Shown: positions 22,573 through 34,906 of the stretch, piece after piece | Layout of the letters: each line of letters starts with the position of its first letter | How positions within the stretch are numbered: position 1 is the stretch's first letter | NCBI GenBank assembly: GCA_038093975.1 | Contig: JBBPTG010000001.1 | Location: 1,178,001 to 1,242,000 of the forward strand | Direction of reading: 5' to 3' | DNA length: 64,000 bases | From: Chalciporus piperatus | Taxonomy: Eukaryota; Basidiomycota; Agaricomycetes; Boletales; Boletaceae | Translations under genes and position numbers: made by a program | Notes under the pieces: generated by a model | Databases searched by the model: none | Seen by the model: the letters and a program-made list of their open reading frames with translations, nothing else | Told to the model about the DNA's origin: nothing

Positions 22573-23369
22573 CTATCGCACAAGCACTGATGCATACTGT
22601 ACACCCTTGATATGTGCGCCCCGCATCGAAGACTTGACATTCTGCAAGAACATGTCCCGATTCTTCCGTAGCTCCTCCGCAGCCTCTGTACGCTCGTCAG
22701 TGCACAAATCCACGTGATGACATGAAAGTATCTCACCCTTGTTCAACGGGTCGTCTGCGTTTGGCTCCAGGAATAGGTACTGCAGTCCGACCATGACCGA
22801 GGTTAAGTTAAGCACCGGCTTCCAGTCCTCGCGAAGAATGTTCAAGCAGACATTCCCTTCTAAATCTACGTTTGGGTGATATATCTGGGTGGCGATAAGC
22901 GATGGTGACATGGAACAGCGAGTAACACGTACAGTCTGCGTGCACTTGACCTTGGGTGGCTCATGTGGGTAGTTGTTATTGATCGTGAACGAGAAGACAA
23001 ACGCTCCACCGCAGTACATCCCTATACAAGTTATAGGGTAAACATTCGGAACTGGTCACGAGAGGTCTCCCGACCTTCATCAGGTGTAATGGTGAGTGTG
23101 AAGTTGAGGAGATTAGCAGGGTCCGGGAAATGTGTCTTCATAGTCGAGGGTAGGTCAAGCTCAGTCAAGTCTTTCTCATCGGTAACATCAGTCGGGCATG
23201 CAGAACAACACAGCGAGTTTAAACGTACCCTTCTGTACTCGTATTTGGGCGGCGCTCGTCTTGGGCTTCTTCTTGGCCGCCGCGTCCTCATTCTTCTTCA
23301 TACTAAGGATCTGTAGAATGGATAGGCAATCGAGCCGGTCGGGGGTGCGTTTGAACTGACCTTCAACAT
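22573..23369 (-). CDS. UBC12: NEDD8-conjugating enzyme E2 UBC12
   Basis: Transfers NEDD8/Rub1 to cullins. A 9 nt first exon (MLK) is spliced to [17 protein letters not shown]. Together this makes the N-terminal extension MLKILSMKK that resembles the UBC12 peptide docking on the NEDD8 E1. The E2 fold follows: [35 protein letters not shown] and [17 protein letters not shown]. The active-site Cys sits in [15 protein letters not shown], followed by [20 protein letters not shown]. The end is [14 protein letters not shown]. Introns split the gene into at least six exons. The [11 protein letters not shown] block and the N-terminal peptide separate it from ubiquitin E2s. Confidence 0.94.
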
Positions 23370-23635
23370 GGTTGAGATGGATGTGTATTCAGTGGGAGAT
23401 CGTAGGGGATGTGGTGGTGGTGAGGCAAGGGTGTGGCGGCATGTGCCGAAACACCCAAGGGTCCATAACCGAGCCCGAGGTCCACGTTACATCAGGCAAT
23501 GACAGTGAAGTGTACAGAGGATGTACGCTTTCAGATTGCAAGCAGCGCTACATCCAAATGAGACACTTCTAGCGCGCTGTTCATCCGCGCGCCCATCTTG
23601 ACCACTGCCCGAAAGGAGGTTCTGTCGTGTCCATC

Positions 23636-25003
23636 ATGTCCGAGCTATCAGAAACATTACCACAAATCGACCTCGATATATTCCTCTCAGGAGACGAGCG
23701 AGTGCAAGCAGAATGTGAAAAGGTACGCTCCTCAACCAGGTCAGATTCGCTCTCAAGCACCTTACAAACGCACCTAGGCCGCCAATGCGCTGATAACATA
23801 TGGAGCTCTCCTCGTACGCGATCCCAGAGTATCCGAAGAAGACAACGACACCTTCCTCGATCTCGTCGAGGACTACTTTGCTCAGCCACTCGAAGAACTC
23901 AAGAAAGATGAACGTCCTGAGATCTCTTATCAAGTCGGCGTCACTCTCGAAAACACCGAGAAACCAAAGTGTGCCGCGGACGAACCCTGTCTCAACATTA
24001 TCGCTAGCCTCGATCCCGCTGAAAGACCTTTGGACATCTCGGGTCATCATCCTGATCCCAAATGTCGGTTCTTCTGGAAGATGGGAACTCCACCTCCGTA
24101 TGAAACGCAGTACCCGGCGCTAAATGCGCCGAATGTCATCCCTCAAGCCCCTGTCATTAGGGATAAGTGGGAGCCTATCATGGAGAAGTGGGGCAAATCC
24201 ATGAAGGATGCGTGCGTCGCGCCTTTTATCACCGCATACAGTGGCTTTGGTTTACACTAATTCCCTCAAGTGTCGAGAACATCGCGGAGATGGTCGCGAT
24301 CGGTCTTGGACTTCCCAGAGAGACTATCAAGGACGCTGGCAAATACGGGTACGTATGCACATGTGCCTTCAAGATCCACCGCTGACTCGCCCATATAGTC
24401 CCCACTTACTCGGCCCGACAGCTTCTGATCTCATCAAGTATGGCGAAAAAGATACCATTCTCGCAGGATTCCACACAGACCTCAACTGCCTCACCATTCA
24501 CGGTCGTTCACGATATCCAGGTCTCCACATTTGGGCACGAAACACTGGAAAACGCATTCCCGTCCAGTTTCCTCAGACTGGGCGTTATCTTCTCGTGCAG
24601 GCAGGAAAGCAGATAGAACATCTCACTGGGGGAATTGTCAAGGCTGGTTTTCACGAAGTCGTCGTGAATGCAGGGACTGTCAAAGTGAGTTTCACCTGCG
24701 GATGTCCTTAGTTGGGTTTGCTGATGGGAGCGTTTCCCAGACTATTGAGACGCGCAAGGAAAACCACCCGGATCGTCCCCTGATCAGAATTTCGTCGACT
24801 TTCTTTTGGCATCTGTCTTCGGATTATGACCTTGCTCCTTTGTCTTCACTGTCAGAGCGCGCGAAGGACGTGGCAATAGAGAACTCGTATCCTCCCATGA
24901 AAGTGGGGCAACAGGTGCAAAAGTAAGAACGTGACATACTTACGCCAAGGCTTTTGACTGACACTTCGCCAGTGAGCTCAAGCATATCGCACTCATGACC
25001 TGA
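23636..25003 (+). CDS. 2-oxoglutarate/Fe(II)-dependent dioxygenase (isopenicillin N synthase-like fold)
   Basis: The non-haem iron oxygenase family is shown by FHTDLNCLTIHGRSRYPGL (iron-binding His and Asp in HTD), then GRYLLVQAGKQIEHLTGG (second His). After the next splice comes RPLIRISSTFFWHL (the Arg that binds 2-oxoglutarate, RxS). The N-terminal part carries ITYGALLVRDPRVSEEDNDTF, the usual entry segment of such enzymes. At least four introns are needed, including one that splits the final codons: VQVQN|ELKHIALMT then a stop at 25001. The substrate is unknown; the family hydroxylates or desaturates many small molecules. No biosynthetic genes of a recognisable cluster flank it, so a general metabolic role is more likely than secondary metabolism. 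Confidence 0.87.
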
Positions 25004-25128
25004 TCACGACATACCCATGGCATCCATGATCTTAACTTGACAACACACCTTCCAATGTGTCGGTATGAAAGATCGTTTGAAGTTGAATTCAATGAATATG
25101 TATAATATACAACAAATAGCACGGTTGA

Positions 25129-27546
25129 TTACTCCTGAGGAACCGTAGCCCCGAAAACACGAAGAACACTCTGCAACTTGACTATCATCTCGTCCCACTC
25201 TGCGTGAGGGTCGGAGAGAGCCGTGATCGCGCCACCAGCTCCCATCACCCATTCCTCCGTAACGGTATCCGAGTCGACTGTTGAGGTAGACTCCTTGGAG
25301 GGAGACGATGTGGCGCCATGGGTATACCGATCATCGTATTTGAAGCAACTGCGAATGATGACCGACCAGTCTCCTCCGCCCCCAACGCACCAGTAACCAA
25401 AGACACCCGAATAGACGTTTCGCTCGTCGTCTTCAAGGGTCTGGAGGATTTCGACGCTGCGTTTCTTGGGAGCACCCGTCATACTGCCTGCGATGAATAA
25501 GCTTTCATATGTCAAAAAATGTCATAGCACGCAAGATCTTACCAGGTGGAAGACTACGTCCCAACAACTCCCACCCGAGGGCACCGTTGGCACGTCGGCT
25601 ATCAGGTTCATCCGCACCATCGACCGGTCTCCCTTCAATGACACTGACCAACTGCCAGACAGTCTTGTACTCCTCGACGGTACAGAATTGCTTGACTTGG
25701 ACGTCCTCGCCAACGACGCTGTGGAGATCGTGACGGATGAGGTCGACGATCATCAGATTCTCCGCGACTTCTTTGGTGCTACCCCGGAGAGCTTCCTCGG
25801 CGACAGCGCGCGTGATGCCAGGTCCTTTGCGAACGGTGCCCTTGATGGGACGTAGTTGATACGTTGACTTCGGTGGGCGAGAAAAGGAAAGGAAACGCTC
25901 TGGAGATGAAGCCAGTAGCGTCGTAGGATGTAACCGAAGGTATCCGGAATGAGGGGCGGGGTTTAATTTCCGAAGGTTCTTGAAACGTTCCCATGATGGA
26001 GAACGTTGTCTAGATCCCTTGTGGTCATTCAAGGTGACTCTTGTGTTAGCTGTGAGGCATAGCTCGTAGGAGTCGCCTGCGTAAAGATGTCCTTTTGCAA
26101 CATCGATGCGAGATATGTAAAGGTCCTTGTCCGGTAAGATGACAGATAATCTATTCGGTCGCACCTTCGTTGAAGAAGGGTCAATAGGATGTGGATATGT
26201 AGAATTATTCTGATCGATGTGTTTAAGTTTGTCCGCTGTTGAGGCGAGCCATTCTTCGTCGCCTTCTATGATAGATTGGAGATAAACGGTATCTGTGGTG
26301 TTGTCGAGGACGATGCTGCGTTCCACGAAGATCAGATTGACGTCCGGATGACGCCTCTCTGATGGAAGTGCCGTTGAGGGCACGCCGAGCGACTCGACGC
26401 CAAGCTCGTAAGATAAATAACCGATTAGTCCACCCCAGAAGGGCAAACCCGGAGTCCCATTGCAGGCTTTACGTTCGCTCATGAAAGAAGAGATCCACGA
26501 CCAAACGTCGCGAGATCCAAGCTGGATGCGTGAACATGAATCACCGACGCGAAGTGATAAGAAGCTGTCGGTGATGGAATACATGATGCGAGGAGAGGAC
26601 GAATGTAGGCATCCGATGATGGAGAATCGCCCAGGTTGGGCGAGGGACTCGAGCATCACAAATGGAGATGAATCGTCTTTCACGCCGAGGAGCTCGCAGA
26701 TAGACACAGTATCCACGCCTGGGAGATGAAGAGCGGATGTAAGGACTGTTCCCATATAGGATGGGGGAGTAGAAGCAGGTGGTGGGTGGGGGTTAGGCCA
26801 GGGTACGCCGAACCTTGCAGCGCGAGTGGGATCCCACGGGTGGACGCGACGTCCTTGGACAGCGTTCCAGGAACGGGCGAGACGCCAAAAGTTGAGCATC
26901 ACTTCAATGCCTCCACCTCGAGTGAGCACCGACTCGGGATGATATTGTACGGCCCAAAAAGGACGTTTGGTATGTTTGAGGGCCATGACCGTCCTTTCGC
27001 ACCCAGGATCGTCCAGGGCCCATGCAAGCACCTCCAAATCTTCATCTCCATTCAGATGAGCATGGAGAGAATGATAGCGGACAGCTTCCACAGTGCCGAC
27101 GCCTTTGAATATGTCAGTGCCTGTGTGTTCGACGAGAGAGACTTGGCCGTGCTTGACGACGGGTAGCCTCTTGATTGTTGCACCGTTCTCCGTGGCAAGG
27201 CTCTGCAGACCAAGGCAGACACCAAAAATGGGCAAAAGATGGGATTCATTCAGGGTCCACAGGTGTTTGACGATCCCAATGTCTGCAGCTATGTCTGGTG
27301 ATCCGGGGCCGGGACCAACAATGATGGCGGAGAAGTATCTAAGGCATGGAAGGAGTTCCGGGAGTGTCAGTTCATCATTCTTGATGATGTATATCTGACT
27401 GTCGGGTGCGGCCTTGCGACAGAGAGATGCAAGACTGGGGATGGGAACGACTTAGTTGGGAGAGCAGTCGAGGTCTGTTTTACGCACTTGAACGTGAAAG
27501 AGTCGTATGAATCTATGAGAAGGATCCGCTCAGGCTCTGGAGACAT
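25129..27546 (-). CDS. aminodeoxychorismate synthase, fused PabA-PabB type
   Basis: First step of p-aminobenzoate and folate synthesis: glutamine plus chorismate gives 4-amino-4-deoxychorismate. The amidotransferase half starts ERILLIDSYDSFTFN, continues IIVGPGPGSPDI, and holds the nucleophile Cys in FGVCLGLQSLA. It closes with FWAVQYHPESVLT (His and Glu of the triad). The PabB half has FWGGLIGYLSYELG, then LYAGDSYELCLTANT and SSPERFLSF. The diagnostic RPIKGTVRKG (Lys in PIKGT, not PIAGT of anthranilate synthase) and VDLIRHDLHSVVG follow. The end has SMTGAPKKRSVEILQTLE, FGYWCVGGGGDWSVIIRS and MGAGGAITALSDP. I chose the ATG at 27546; an in-frame ATG at 27651 would add 35 residues that do not look conserved. 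Confidence 0.95.
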
Positions 27547-27922
27547 GGTCCGGCCGCGAAGAACAGGGATGAGGTTACCCAGGGTGGACTGCGAGCTGGT
27601 TACTATATCTGCTGATATGATGGACGACTGGTAAATATCGCGAGTGAACAAAGAGAGGGAGTGGAATGTACTTTACCAGCTGCTCGTCACGGTTTTTGTT
27701 TGGCCGAACTCCCGATTACATGCGGGTTGGTCGGACGCCCGAATAACGAGAGCCAGTGGCGGCCACTGACCTGGTCCCGACTCTCAGGGAGTGTCAACGG
27801 TCGTGTCAAGGCTGGCGTGAGTTTCTCCAAAGAATTTATTACCTCGATAGGATCGTCTTGTCAATGACAACTGTCAATCTCTCCAGATATGGTATCCATC
27901 AGGGCCAGCCAATCTCTAATTC
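27547..27922. promoter_or_regulatory. divergent intergenic region, ADC synthase / TTI1
   Basis: About 375 bp between divergent starts. No supported gene is present, and it presumably carries both promoters. Confidence 0.35.
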
Positions 27923-30900
27923 ATGACTTCGACAAGAGATGGCCACCAACAGCTGTTCGACAAGGTAAACACTACCATCTGTATATCGCGACTCTCATTC
28001 TCATTGTATTCAGCTTAAACCGATCTGTGTACCCCTACTCGAGAAATCTCAGTTAACACCACAGAATGTCCCCGTCGTGTTGCGCCTGCTCTCTACTCTC
28101 GAACAAATTCTCAGTCAAAACACCGAATCGACACTTCCAGCTAACCTCGTCTCATATGCATTCTTCCCACTATCCACGATGTTGCAACGGAACCCAGCGA
28201 ACAACATCCCGGACCAAGTAATGGAGAAACTCTTCGCTGTGCTTGCGAGTCTGTGGTCCTCTTGGTGGTGGATCGGCGAGTTAGAGGTCTGGGCTCAAAC
28301 ATTCATGTTGTGTAGCTCCATCATTGGCGGCCTCGAGGGCAAGGGGAAGGGCAAAGCTCGAGATGACGAGACCAAGGAAGCGGCCGCACGCTGTCTGTTC
28401 GTGCTGCTCCGTGAGCGCGTCGATTCAGAGGCGCCACCCGCAGCTGAGGATCGAATGGCTCAACGACGCCTCGCGCAATTCCAAGCACACACACAGTCTG
28501 CGAAGTTCATCCCCGTCATAGGGCAGACCATTGACTCGTTGCTGGCAACAGCCAAGTCACCCCACCGACCCTTGCAACGCGTTTCTCTTCAATTGCTTGA
28601 CGTAATCATCGGGGTTTACGCGCCTACACGTTTCGTCCCCTCGGTGCTGCCAGGAGTCGCCAGCGCGATGACACGGATTGCCCTTGGTACCCCGGAAAGC
28701 AAGGGTTGGGCCAGTGGGGAGGCTGTTGCAGGGGCATTGGTCGTCATACAGAAAGTAGTGGTGCTCTCAATCGGAGATACTGTATGCATTGCGGATGGAG
28801 CGATTCGCAGTGTGATCGATCTCGAAGACTTTGCGCATCTCAACGACGCGCCCAACGCTCAGCCAGCACAATCAGCGCCCTACCTAGTCACTCGCACCTC
28901 TTCTTGGCTGCGAGCATCTGCATCCCAACTTCACATTGCATTAAATTCGCTCACGACATTGGTTAACCATCCGACGCCTTCTGCGTTGACTGCGGTGGGA
29001 AGCATGGCAAAAGAGATTTTGGTGGCAACATCGCTGACACTCCCGCAGTCACAACCGCTGTTGCTATCATGGCTTCTTTCGCTTTCTAACTCCCCCTTTC
29101 CCCTGGTTTCCGAACTCGCCTACACTTCCCTTCTTGACCTTCTTTCCCGTGTCTCCGATGCACGCCATTCCTTTCTGCAAACCCTGACCCAGATAGCTAA
29201 GGATTGTCTCAGCTCTTTGCCTCGCTCGATTGTCTCGCAGACAGACTCGAAGGTGGAGCACGTCGCCGGTCAGGTCGAAGCAATATGTCGGCTGGCCCAC
29301 TCCACGACGGCTGGTTCGAAAGGTGCTGGGATTTCCACCATCTCTTCCGGGTTGGATCTCCTTCTCGGTCCGACCGGAGGCATCGAGAGATGGGGGTGGA
29401 CTTTGCTCTCAGTTCTAGAGTTCACGACTCCACCCATCGCAGTCCATCATTCCCCGGGTGTCCAACTGTTTGTGGAAGGAAGCCCGGAGGCATCAGAGAG
29501 TATTGTTTTCCCAGAAGTCACTTTCAAGAACGTTCTCTCGACATCTGCGAGGGATGCTCTCGCAAGGATGCTCAGAGCATTAGGTCGTGCCAGCGGAGAC
29601 AACTGCCTTTACGCAGTGGAGTGGTTTGCTAGCACAGGGCGCGGATCCGACTCCCATACCGCGGTCACGGCTCTCTGGTGCGCCAGTCGGCTACTGGAAG
29701 GTCTCAGCGGCGCTTGTCTAGACGATGAGGGCGAGACACCGCGGCGTATTACAGCACACAGCAAAAGACTTGACAGATTTGCTAGAGGGCTCGCACGAGA
29801 CGTCGCAGAGTTGTGGACTGCGGAACCAGCGGAAAACACGGACTCTCCACCCGAAGTACAACGGGACGAACAACGGGACAATGACGACTCCCTCCCACGG
29901 ACGGAGTTCACGAAAGGGCTAACCTCAATCCGGGCCACCCTCGACGTTGCCGAGCCTCGTCGCACCGCTATCTCCATGACCAATTCTCAACCGTTGCTAC
30001 ACAAAACATTTTGTCTACATCTCCTGGCCATCAGCGCTGGCATCTTGCAGGCAAAATTTACGCCACTGCTCGTGCATGTCTTGTACCCTATCCTTCATTC
30101 TGTTGTCTCCTCGACGTCACATCTCTCCGTAACTGCTCTGGCTACTCTCAACTTTATTGCCAATTCGACTTCTTACGCGTCCCCAGCGAATCTCTTGCTC
30201 TCTCACTTCGATTATGCCCTCGACGCAGTATCCCGTCGCCTGAGTCGTCGATGGCTTGACGTGGACGCAACCAAGGTTTTGACCGTCCTTGTTCGCCTCG
30301 TCGGCAGCGACGTCGTTCAGAAGGCAGGAGACGTCGTCGAGGAATGTTTTGATCGACTCGACGAGTATCACGGGTACGACATTCTCGTCGAAGGTCTTGT
30401 GGAGGTCTTGGGAGAGGTCATCAGAGTCATCGAGACTGACGAGCCTCACGTCCAAGATGACAACAAAGGGGACCTTCTTGCGCCGGGGATGGTTCAGAAT
30501 CTTGACCCACTGTTCAACTGGATTTCCCATCGTCATGATCCCCCTGAGGAGTATGACAACACCGATTACGTCCCTGCCCCACGTCAAGCGTGGGGTGACC
30601 TGAGCAAAGAGGAGAAAAAAGGGGAAAAGGAGACGAAAGAAGAAGCCAGTCCCGACGGCGAGCAGGCGCTCACCTCTGCACAGGCCTTGACAAAGCAGAT
30701 GGTTTCACGATCTATCTACTTTCTCACTCACGGTTCACCCGTTATCCGAGCCCGGATCTTGTCCCTCTTAACGTTGGCTACGCCAGTATTGTCCGAATCC
30801 GCGCTTCTTCCCTCCATACATCAAGCTTGGCCATTCATCTTGAACCGTCTGGGCGACCCGGAGCCCTTCGTTGTCAGCGCTGCGGCAGGGTTGGTTGAAT

Positions 30901-31361
30901 CTTTAGCTAGCCATGTCGGCAACTTTATGGGTCGGAGGATCTGGGATGATGTTTGGCCCCGATTTAGCGTCATGTTAACGAAACTCGAGGCAGCAGACGG
31001 ACAGAATGCTCTCGCACGGCGAGGCCACGGCGGTGTTGGTACTCAATCGGCCTACACCCATTCTCATCGCCTATATCGATCAATCCTTAAAACCATGACC
31101 GCAGCGGTCACCGGAGTTCACATGCGAGACGCCTCCGGGTGGGAGGTTATTCTTGCTTTCAGGCGCTTTCTGCATCGCGAGGCACACGAAGAATTACAAG
31201 CATGTGCAAGAGAATTGTATATCGCTCTCGGGAAGGGGAACGAAGATGCCGTATGGCTGGCCCTCATGGCCACGTCAGGGCGCCTAACATGTGACGTGGC
31301 TTTTCTGAAGGAAGGGAAATGGGATATCGATGGAAATATGTCCCTGATCTTGAGAGAGTAA
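27923..31361 (+). CDS. TTI1: TEL2-interacting protein TTI1, HEAT-repeat subunit of the TTT complex
   Basis: TTI1 with TEL2 and TTI2 acts as an HSP90 co-chaperone that matures PIKK kinases (TOR, ATM/Tel1, ATR/Mec1). A 42 nt first exon (MTSTRDGHQQLFDK) is spliced across 49 nt to LKPICVPLLEKSQLTPQN, the conserved amino end of the family. The rest is one open exon, giving about 1,129 residues of helical HEAT-like repeats. Conserved-looking segments are ASLWSSWWWIGELEVWAQ, HLSVTALATLNFIANS and PANLLLSHFDYALDAVSRRL, then WLDVDATKVLTVLVRLVG. Acidic linker regions lie near residues 580-610 and 850-880. The long coding region with a single small intron contrasts with its neighbours. The stop is 48 bp from the convergent dCMP deaminase stop. 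Confidence 0.8.
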
Positions 31362-31409
31362 CGCTATTCGAGGAAGGATTGGCGCTCGGATGTGAAGCTC
31401 ACGGTGCAA

Positions 31410-32899
31410 TCAGGGTGGGGTGTGCCGCCGGATCTCAATACCTGCTTCCTGGAAAAGCTTGGCAGATGCCTCGTCCCTGCGAGACGTTGAATTCGGGCCA
31501 AACAGCAGAGGGAATGTAGCCACGTACACTTTGTAGCTCAGGTTGTAAACGACCTCTTTGACGCCGCTCTGTATTATCTTGATGGTACACTTCAGGCATG
31601 GGCATCTTGGATATGGTGTTGAGATCTCAAAAGCAAATTCTGACGACGAGGGGTGCTCACGTATTACAGTATAATATTGCGTTGGACCCAACGCGGTCAC
31701 GTCCTGCCTCCAGGAGAGCATTCTCTTCCGCATGAAGGCACAGGCAGTCAGCGTCCGCGCCGTTTGAAGTCTGATTGCACTGTGCACAACCACCTGATTT
31801 TATGGTCATTCGACAGCAACCGAGTTCCCGGTCCTCCTCACCATCATTACAGTTAGTTACGCCTCTGGGCGTGCCGTTGTACCTGGGATAAGGTTGGTCG
31901 GGATACGGTTATTGGTCTCACGGGAGTCCACGATGAAATTACCCTGTGGCGACGATACGTTTATCGCGAACCAAGATAGCACCGACTCTCCGTTTCATGC
32001 AATTTGACCGGTGCGATGCCAGTTCCGCAAGCGTCTGGGAACACTGACCGTTAATATCGGACAAGCGCTTCAACGGGGAACGTTCCATGCCATGAAATAT
32101 GTGTCCCATTGCGGTCTTAATCGTTCAGGATTTCTGATGTCCAGCGAATCAAGGTGAAGATGCAGTTCCGGAACGGACCGAAACGCGTTGGTAATGCTGA
32201 TTCCTACAAGATGATTCATTCCACGGAGACCGAGCGGTAATTGTTCAGAGGGTAGAGAATGGTCAACGTTGCTGACCCCGAAAACGCACTCGTCGTCTTG
32301 ACGAACGAATTCCTCCAATGGTATGAGATCTGGACTGCAGCTGTTTTGAGCACGTCCCTTGAGATAACTCCCATTGGGACATACCCCTGCAATCGGCGAT
32401 GACGTTGCAATAAGGGAGCATCTACCTTGACTAGCAGGAAGAAGGGCCGTTTAGCAAAATAGCTGACAAGAGGACCGGAAGTCAGGTCGGCCGTCACAAA
32501 GTCTTTTCGCCAATTTTGAGTGACATGATTGAGCAGTTCCTCGGGTGATATGAACGTCAATGATGGATGAGCCTGAGGGATTGTTGGGGATATCGGGGAG
32601 TTCAGGTGGAGAAAAGACTGCCTCCCAGAAATCTGTAAAGAGGGCGGTTGCAAAGTTCCAGGAAGTTGTCTGGCAGAGACATTCATAGTAGATGGTATAA
32701 CAGGAGGCTATCCATGATGCGGCGTCAACATACAATCGAATCCTTTTGACCCAAGGTCACTACAAACGGAGATCAGCTGGATTGCACTTACCTCGAGATC
32801 CTTTCGAGCGAGGCACACTGAGGTGAACCTTTTCGAGACCAGGTAGTCCTCGACCGTCGACTTGCCGGCACCTCGTGTGCCAATGATAGCTATGAACAT
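31410..32899 (-). CDS. DCD1: deoxycytidylate (dCMP) deaminase with N-terminal P-loop domain
   Basis: Makes dUMP for thymidylate synthesis by deaminating dCMP. The N-terminus MFIAIIGTRGAGKSTVEDYLV carries a P-loop (GTRGAGKST). It continues SFLHL-type linkers and AKRPFFLLVKVDAPLLQRHRR and LEEFVRQDDECVFG, the kinase-like half found in fungal DCD1. The deaminase half shows NAFRSVPELHLHLDSLDI, then the zinc motif CLCLHAEENALLEAGRDR (HAE, catalytic Glu) and RCPCLKCTIKIIQSGVKEVV (PCxxC). The end is DEASAKLFQEAGIEIRRHTPP split by an intron with a strong gtacgt donor. Both zinc half-sites are complete. At least six introns are needed, and some junctions in 31800-32100 were not resolved base by base. 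Confidence 0.88.
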
Positions 32900-33390
32900 T
32901 GCGATAGCGAAGAATGAAAGTCCTGAGCGGATGAAGACAGAAAGAGGGGCTGGCAATCACAAGGCTGCGAAATCGATCGGGATTGCTACCACATTTAAAC
33001 TGGCTCTAGCAGAGGCGTAAAGTACATACATACGCCCTAGCCACAAGTGTAAATTTGGTCCCGCCTCCACAAAAGAAACTTGACAGGCATTAAATTTCAT
33101 TCAGAATCACTGCTAATCCACCGTGGGCCAACTCCGTAAGCAGGAACACTTTATTTCTCAACCCCAAAAGGGGATCTGAACCAAGACAGCTTATCCTTGG
33201 AGTCTGGCGGCCCAAGCTCGCACACATCTACGCGGCGCGATGAAAAACGTAAGGCGGCGGGGCCCTCCTATACTCTGCCAGGCAATAGGATCCAGACCAG
33301 GAAGGAATCAGAGTGGAAATCAATCACCTTCCCAACCGCTGCCACGATCCGATGGAACCTTCCTCTGGATTCTTCTTTTTCCATGTTAAG
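32900..33390. other. intergenic, 5' of dCMP deaminase / 3' of POP3-like gene
   Basis: About 490 bp between two genes both on the minus strand. It contains an A/T-rich part with TTTATTTC near 33150 and no coding frame I can support. It likely holds the deaminase promoter and the 3' UTR of the POP3-like gene. Confidence 0.3.
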
Positions 33391-34450
33391 CTAAGAGGCG
33401 CTCACCGACCCAGTGGTTAAGGTCACGCGAGGCTTCCGACGTACAGCGCGGGAGGAGCCAGACGAATTTCTTTTAGCTGCCTCTCTCGCTTTTGACCTTT
33501 GCTCCCTCGCAGCTTTCATATCTTTTGGAGCAGTCGTACGGACCTGCTTAATATGTGTAGGCACAAGCCGCGAGGCATGGGGAGAATCTGCAGGGCAGAG
33601 CCAAGGGGCGCTCACGACGGGGACGGAGTCCAGAATGTCCTGGGTCATTTCACATAATGGGGATCCATTCTAGGACGGAGCAAGGGTGGGTCAAGGTCTG
33701 AGATAGAACTGTAATGCACGTACTCGGAATCCAATGACTGCGGCTCTCCGAACACCGAGAGCCTGAGATATTGCGGATTCTGAACCCTTGGGGAGCGGAA
33801 CCAACTTGATCGTGTGTCGCGCATTCTTGACGGAGTTACATCCGGCCACCAGGTAACGTATATGATCGACCAATACGGGAGGGTCTACGTCGGCGCAACA
33901 GACAAACACGAGTGATATTTGGGGCATCGTTCGAAGTGAATCCGTTAGGTCGCCACTTTGTGAAGAAGTGTCTAGATACGCGTGTTTTCGAGAGAGACGA
34001 AGTTGAGATTCAAGCACCCTGGTGACTTCGTTTATCCCAACGACCAAGTACTGTGAAGCGCCAGACCCTACAGGGCGATTATCAAGCGTTTGTGGGTGGG
34101 TTGATGAAACGTTTCCATGCTCGGCCTGAGCTGCTGAATGTTCCTCGATGGTAATCATATTCCCGTCTGTACCTTCTTTCCGTTTTCGAGAAGCATGAGT
34201 GCGCGAGGGAACATTCTCAAGGCTTGCCATGAGGCGAGCGAGAAAAACGTTCTGGACATTCACTGGAACCGAAGGCCTGTCATGGATGATTTGCATAGGT
34301 TTTCTTCCATTCTTATTGGAATGGAACATACCAGTCGATCTGAAACGGGTTCTCCAACACAGACTTGAAAACGGTCTTGCGTTCCAGAGCAGCATGAGCC
34401 CTAGCACGATTAGAAAGGTGACTATGAGTACGAGCTACTTGAGAGGCCAT
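33391..34450 (-). CDS. RNase P/MRP subunit POP3-like (L7Ae-like RNA-binding fold)
   Basis: Start ATG at 34450 gives MASQVARTHSHLSNRARAHA, then RKTVFKSVLENPFQIDW. Splicing at a strong gtatgt donor leads to PSVPVNVQNVFLARLMASLE. The L7Ae-like core reads QYLVVGINEVTRVLESQL, then ISLVFVCCADVDPPVLVDHI and VPLPKGSESAISQALGVRRA. An intron (gtacgt donor, phase 0) precedes a final basic exon ending KPRVTLTTGSVSAS. The PLPKGSExxIxxALGxRRA block and the N-terminal FKSVLxNPFQIxWP block are the reasons for the POP3 call. POP3 binds RNA in the complexes that mature tRNA and rRNA 5' ends. A different L7Ae-like protein cannot be ruled out. Confidence 0.65.
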
Positions 34451-34489
34451 GTGATGGTCGGAGACTGAGATTGAGCCTCGAGGCATCGC

Positions 34490-34675
34490 TTAGCTCGGTC
34501 GGTATTGTGAACCGTCATCATTACACTGGTACACCGTGACAGACGCCCACAGCGCCACTCGATTCAATTCTCCATCTCCATAGTACAGCATTTTCCCGTC
34601 ATCGGATGGAAATCCCGCAGGACCGAAATAATGGAGACATTCCATCAGGCTTTCCATAAGGTCTTCTGGCAAGTC
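34490..34675 (-). CDS. possible last exon of a small unrecognised gene
   Basis: A short frame on the minus strand after a good acceptor (gccag near 34676) reads DLMESLMECLHYFGPAGF, then KMLYYGDGELNRVALWAS, before a stop at 34490. The composition looks like real protein, and a donor (GTAC|gtgtca) lies 52 bp upstream. I could not find a convincing start codon: upstream frames break near 34780-34800. It sits between the POP3-like start and the divergent amidase. Treat it as a candidate only. Confidence 0.25.
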   Translation of the reverse strand, partial: DLPEDLMESLMECLHYFGPAGFPSDDGKMLYYGDGELNRVALWASVTVYQCNDDGSQYRPS

Positions 34676-34906
34676 CGGGTATGTACGACCCATGCACCTC
34701 CCCAAGTTTGACACGTACAGCCCCGGAGATTCTGATCGACCCCAAGATCCACAGCAAGCAGAATCACTCTATCTCCAATCTAAAAAGAACGCCATGTCGG
34801 TTACGTCTTGGTGATTCCTTTCCTCTGCAAGGGCTCAGCTGGCTCACCGCAGCCTTTCAAGCTACCTGTGTTCGGCACCCGTAACTCCCATCAGTATATT
34901 CCTAGG

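Noticed and set aside
23636..27546. 2OG oxygenase plus ADC synthase plus HIU hydrolase as a biosynthetic cluster
   Set aside because: The genes belong to unrelated primary pathways and are mixed with UBC12 and RRP1. No transporter, regulator or core synthase is present.
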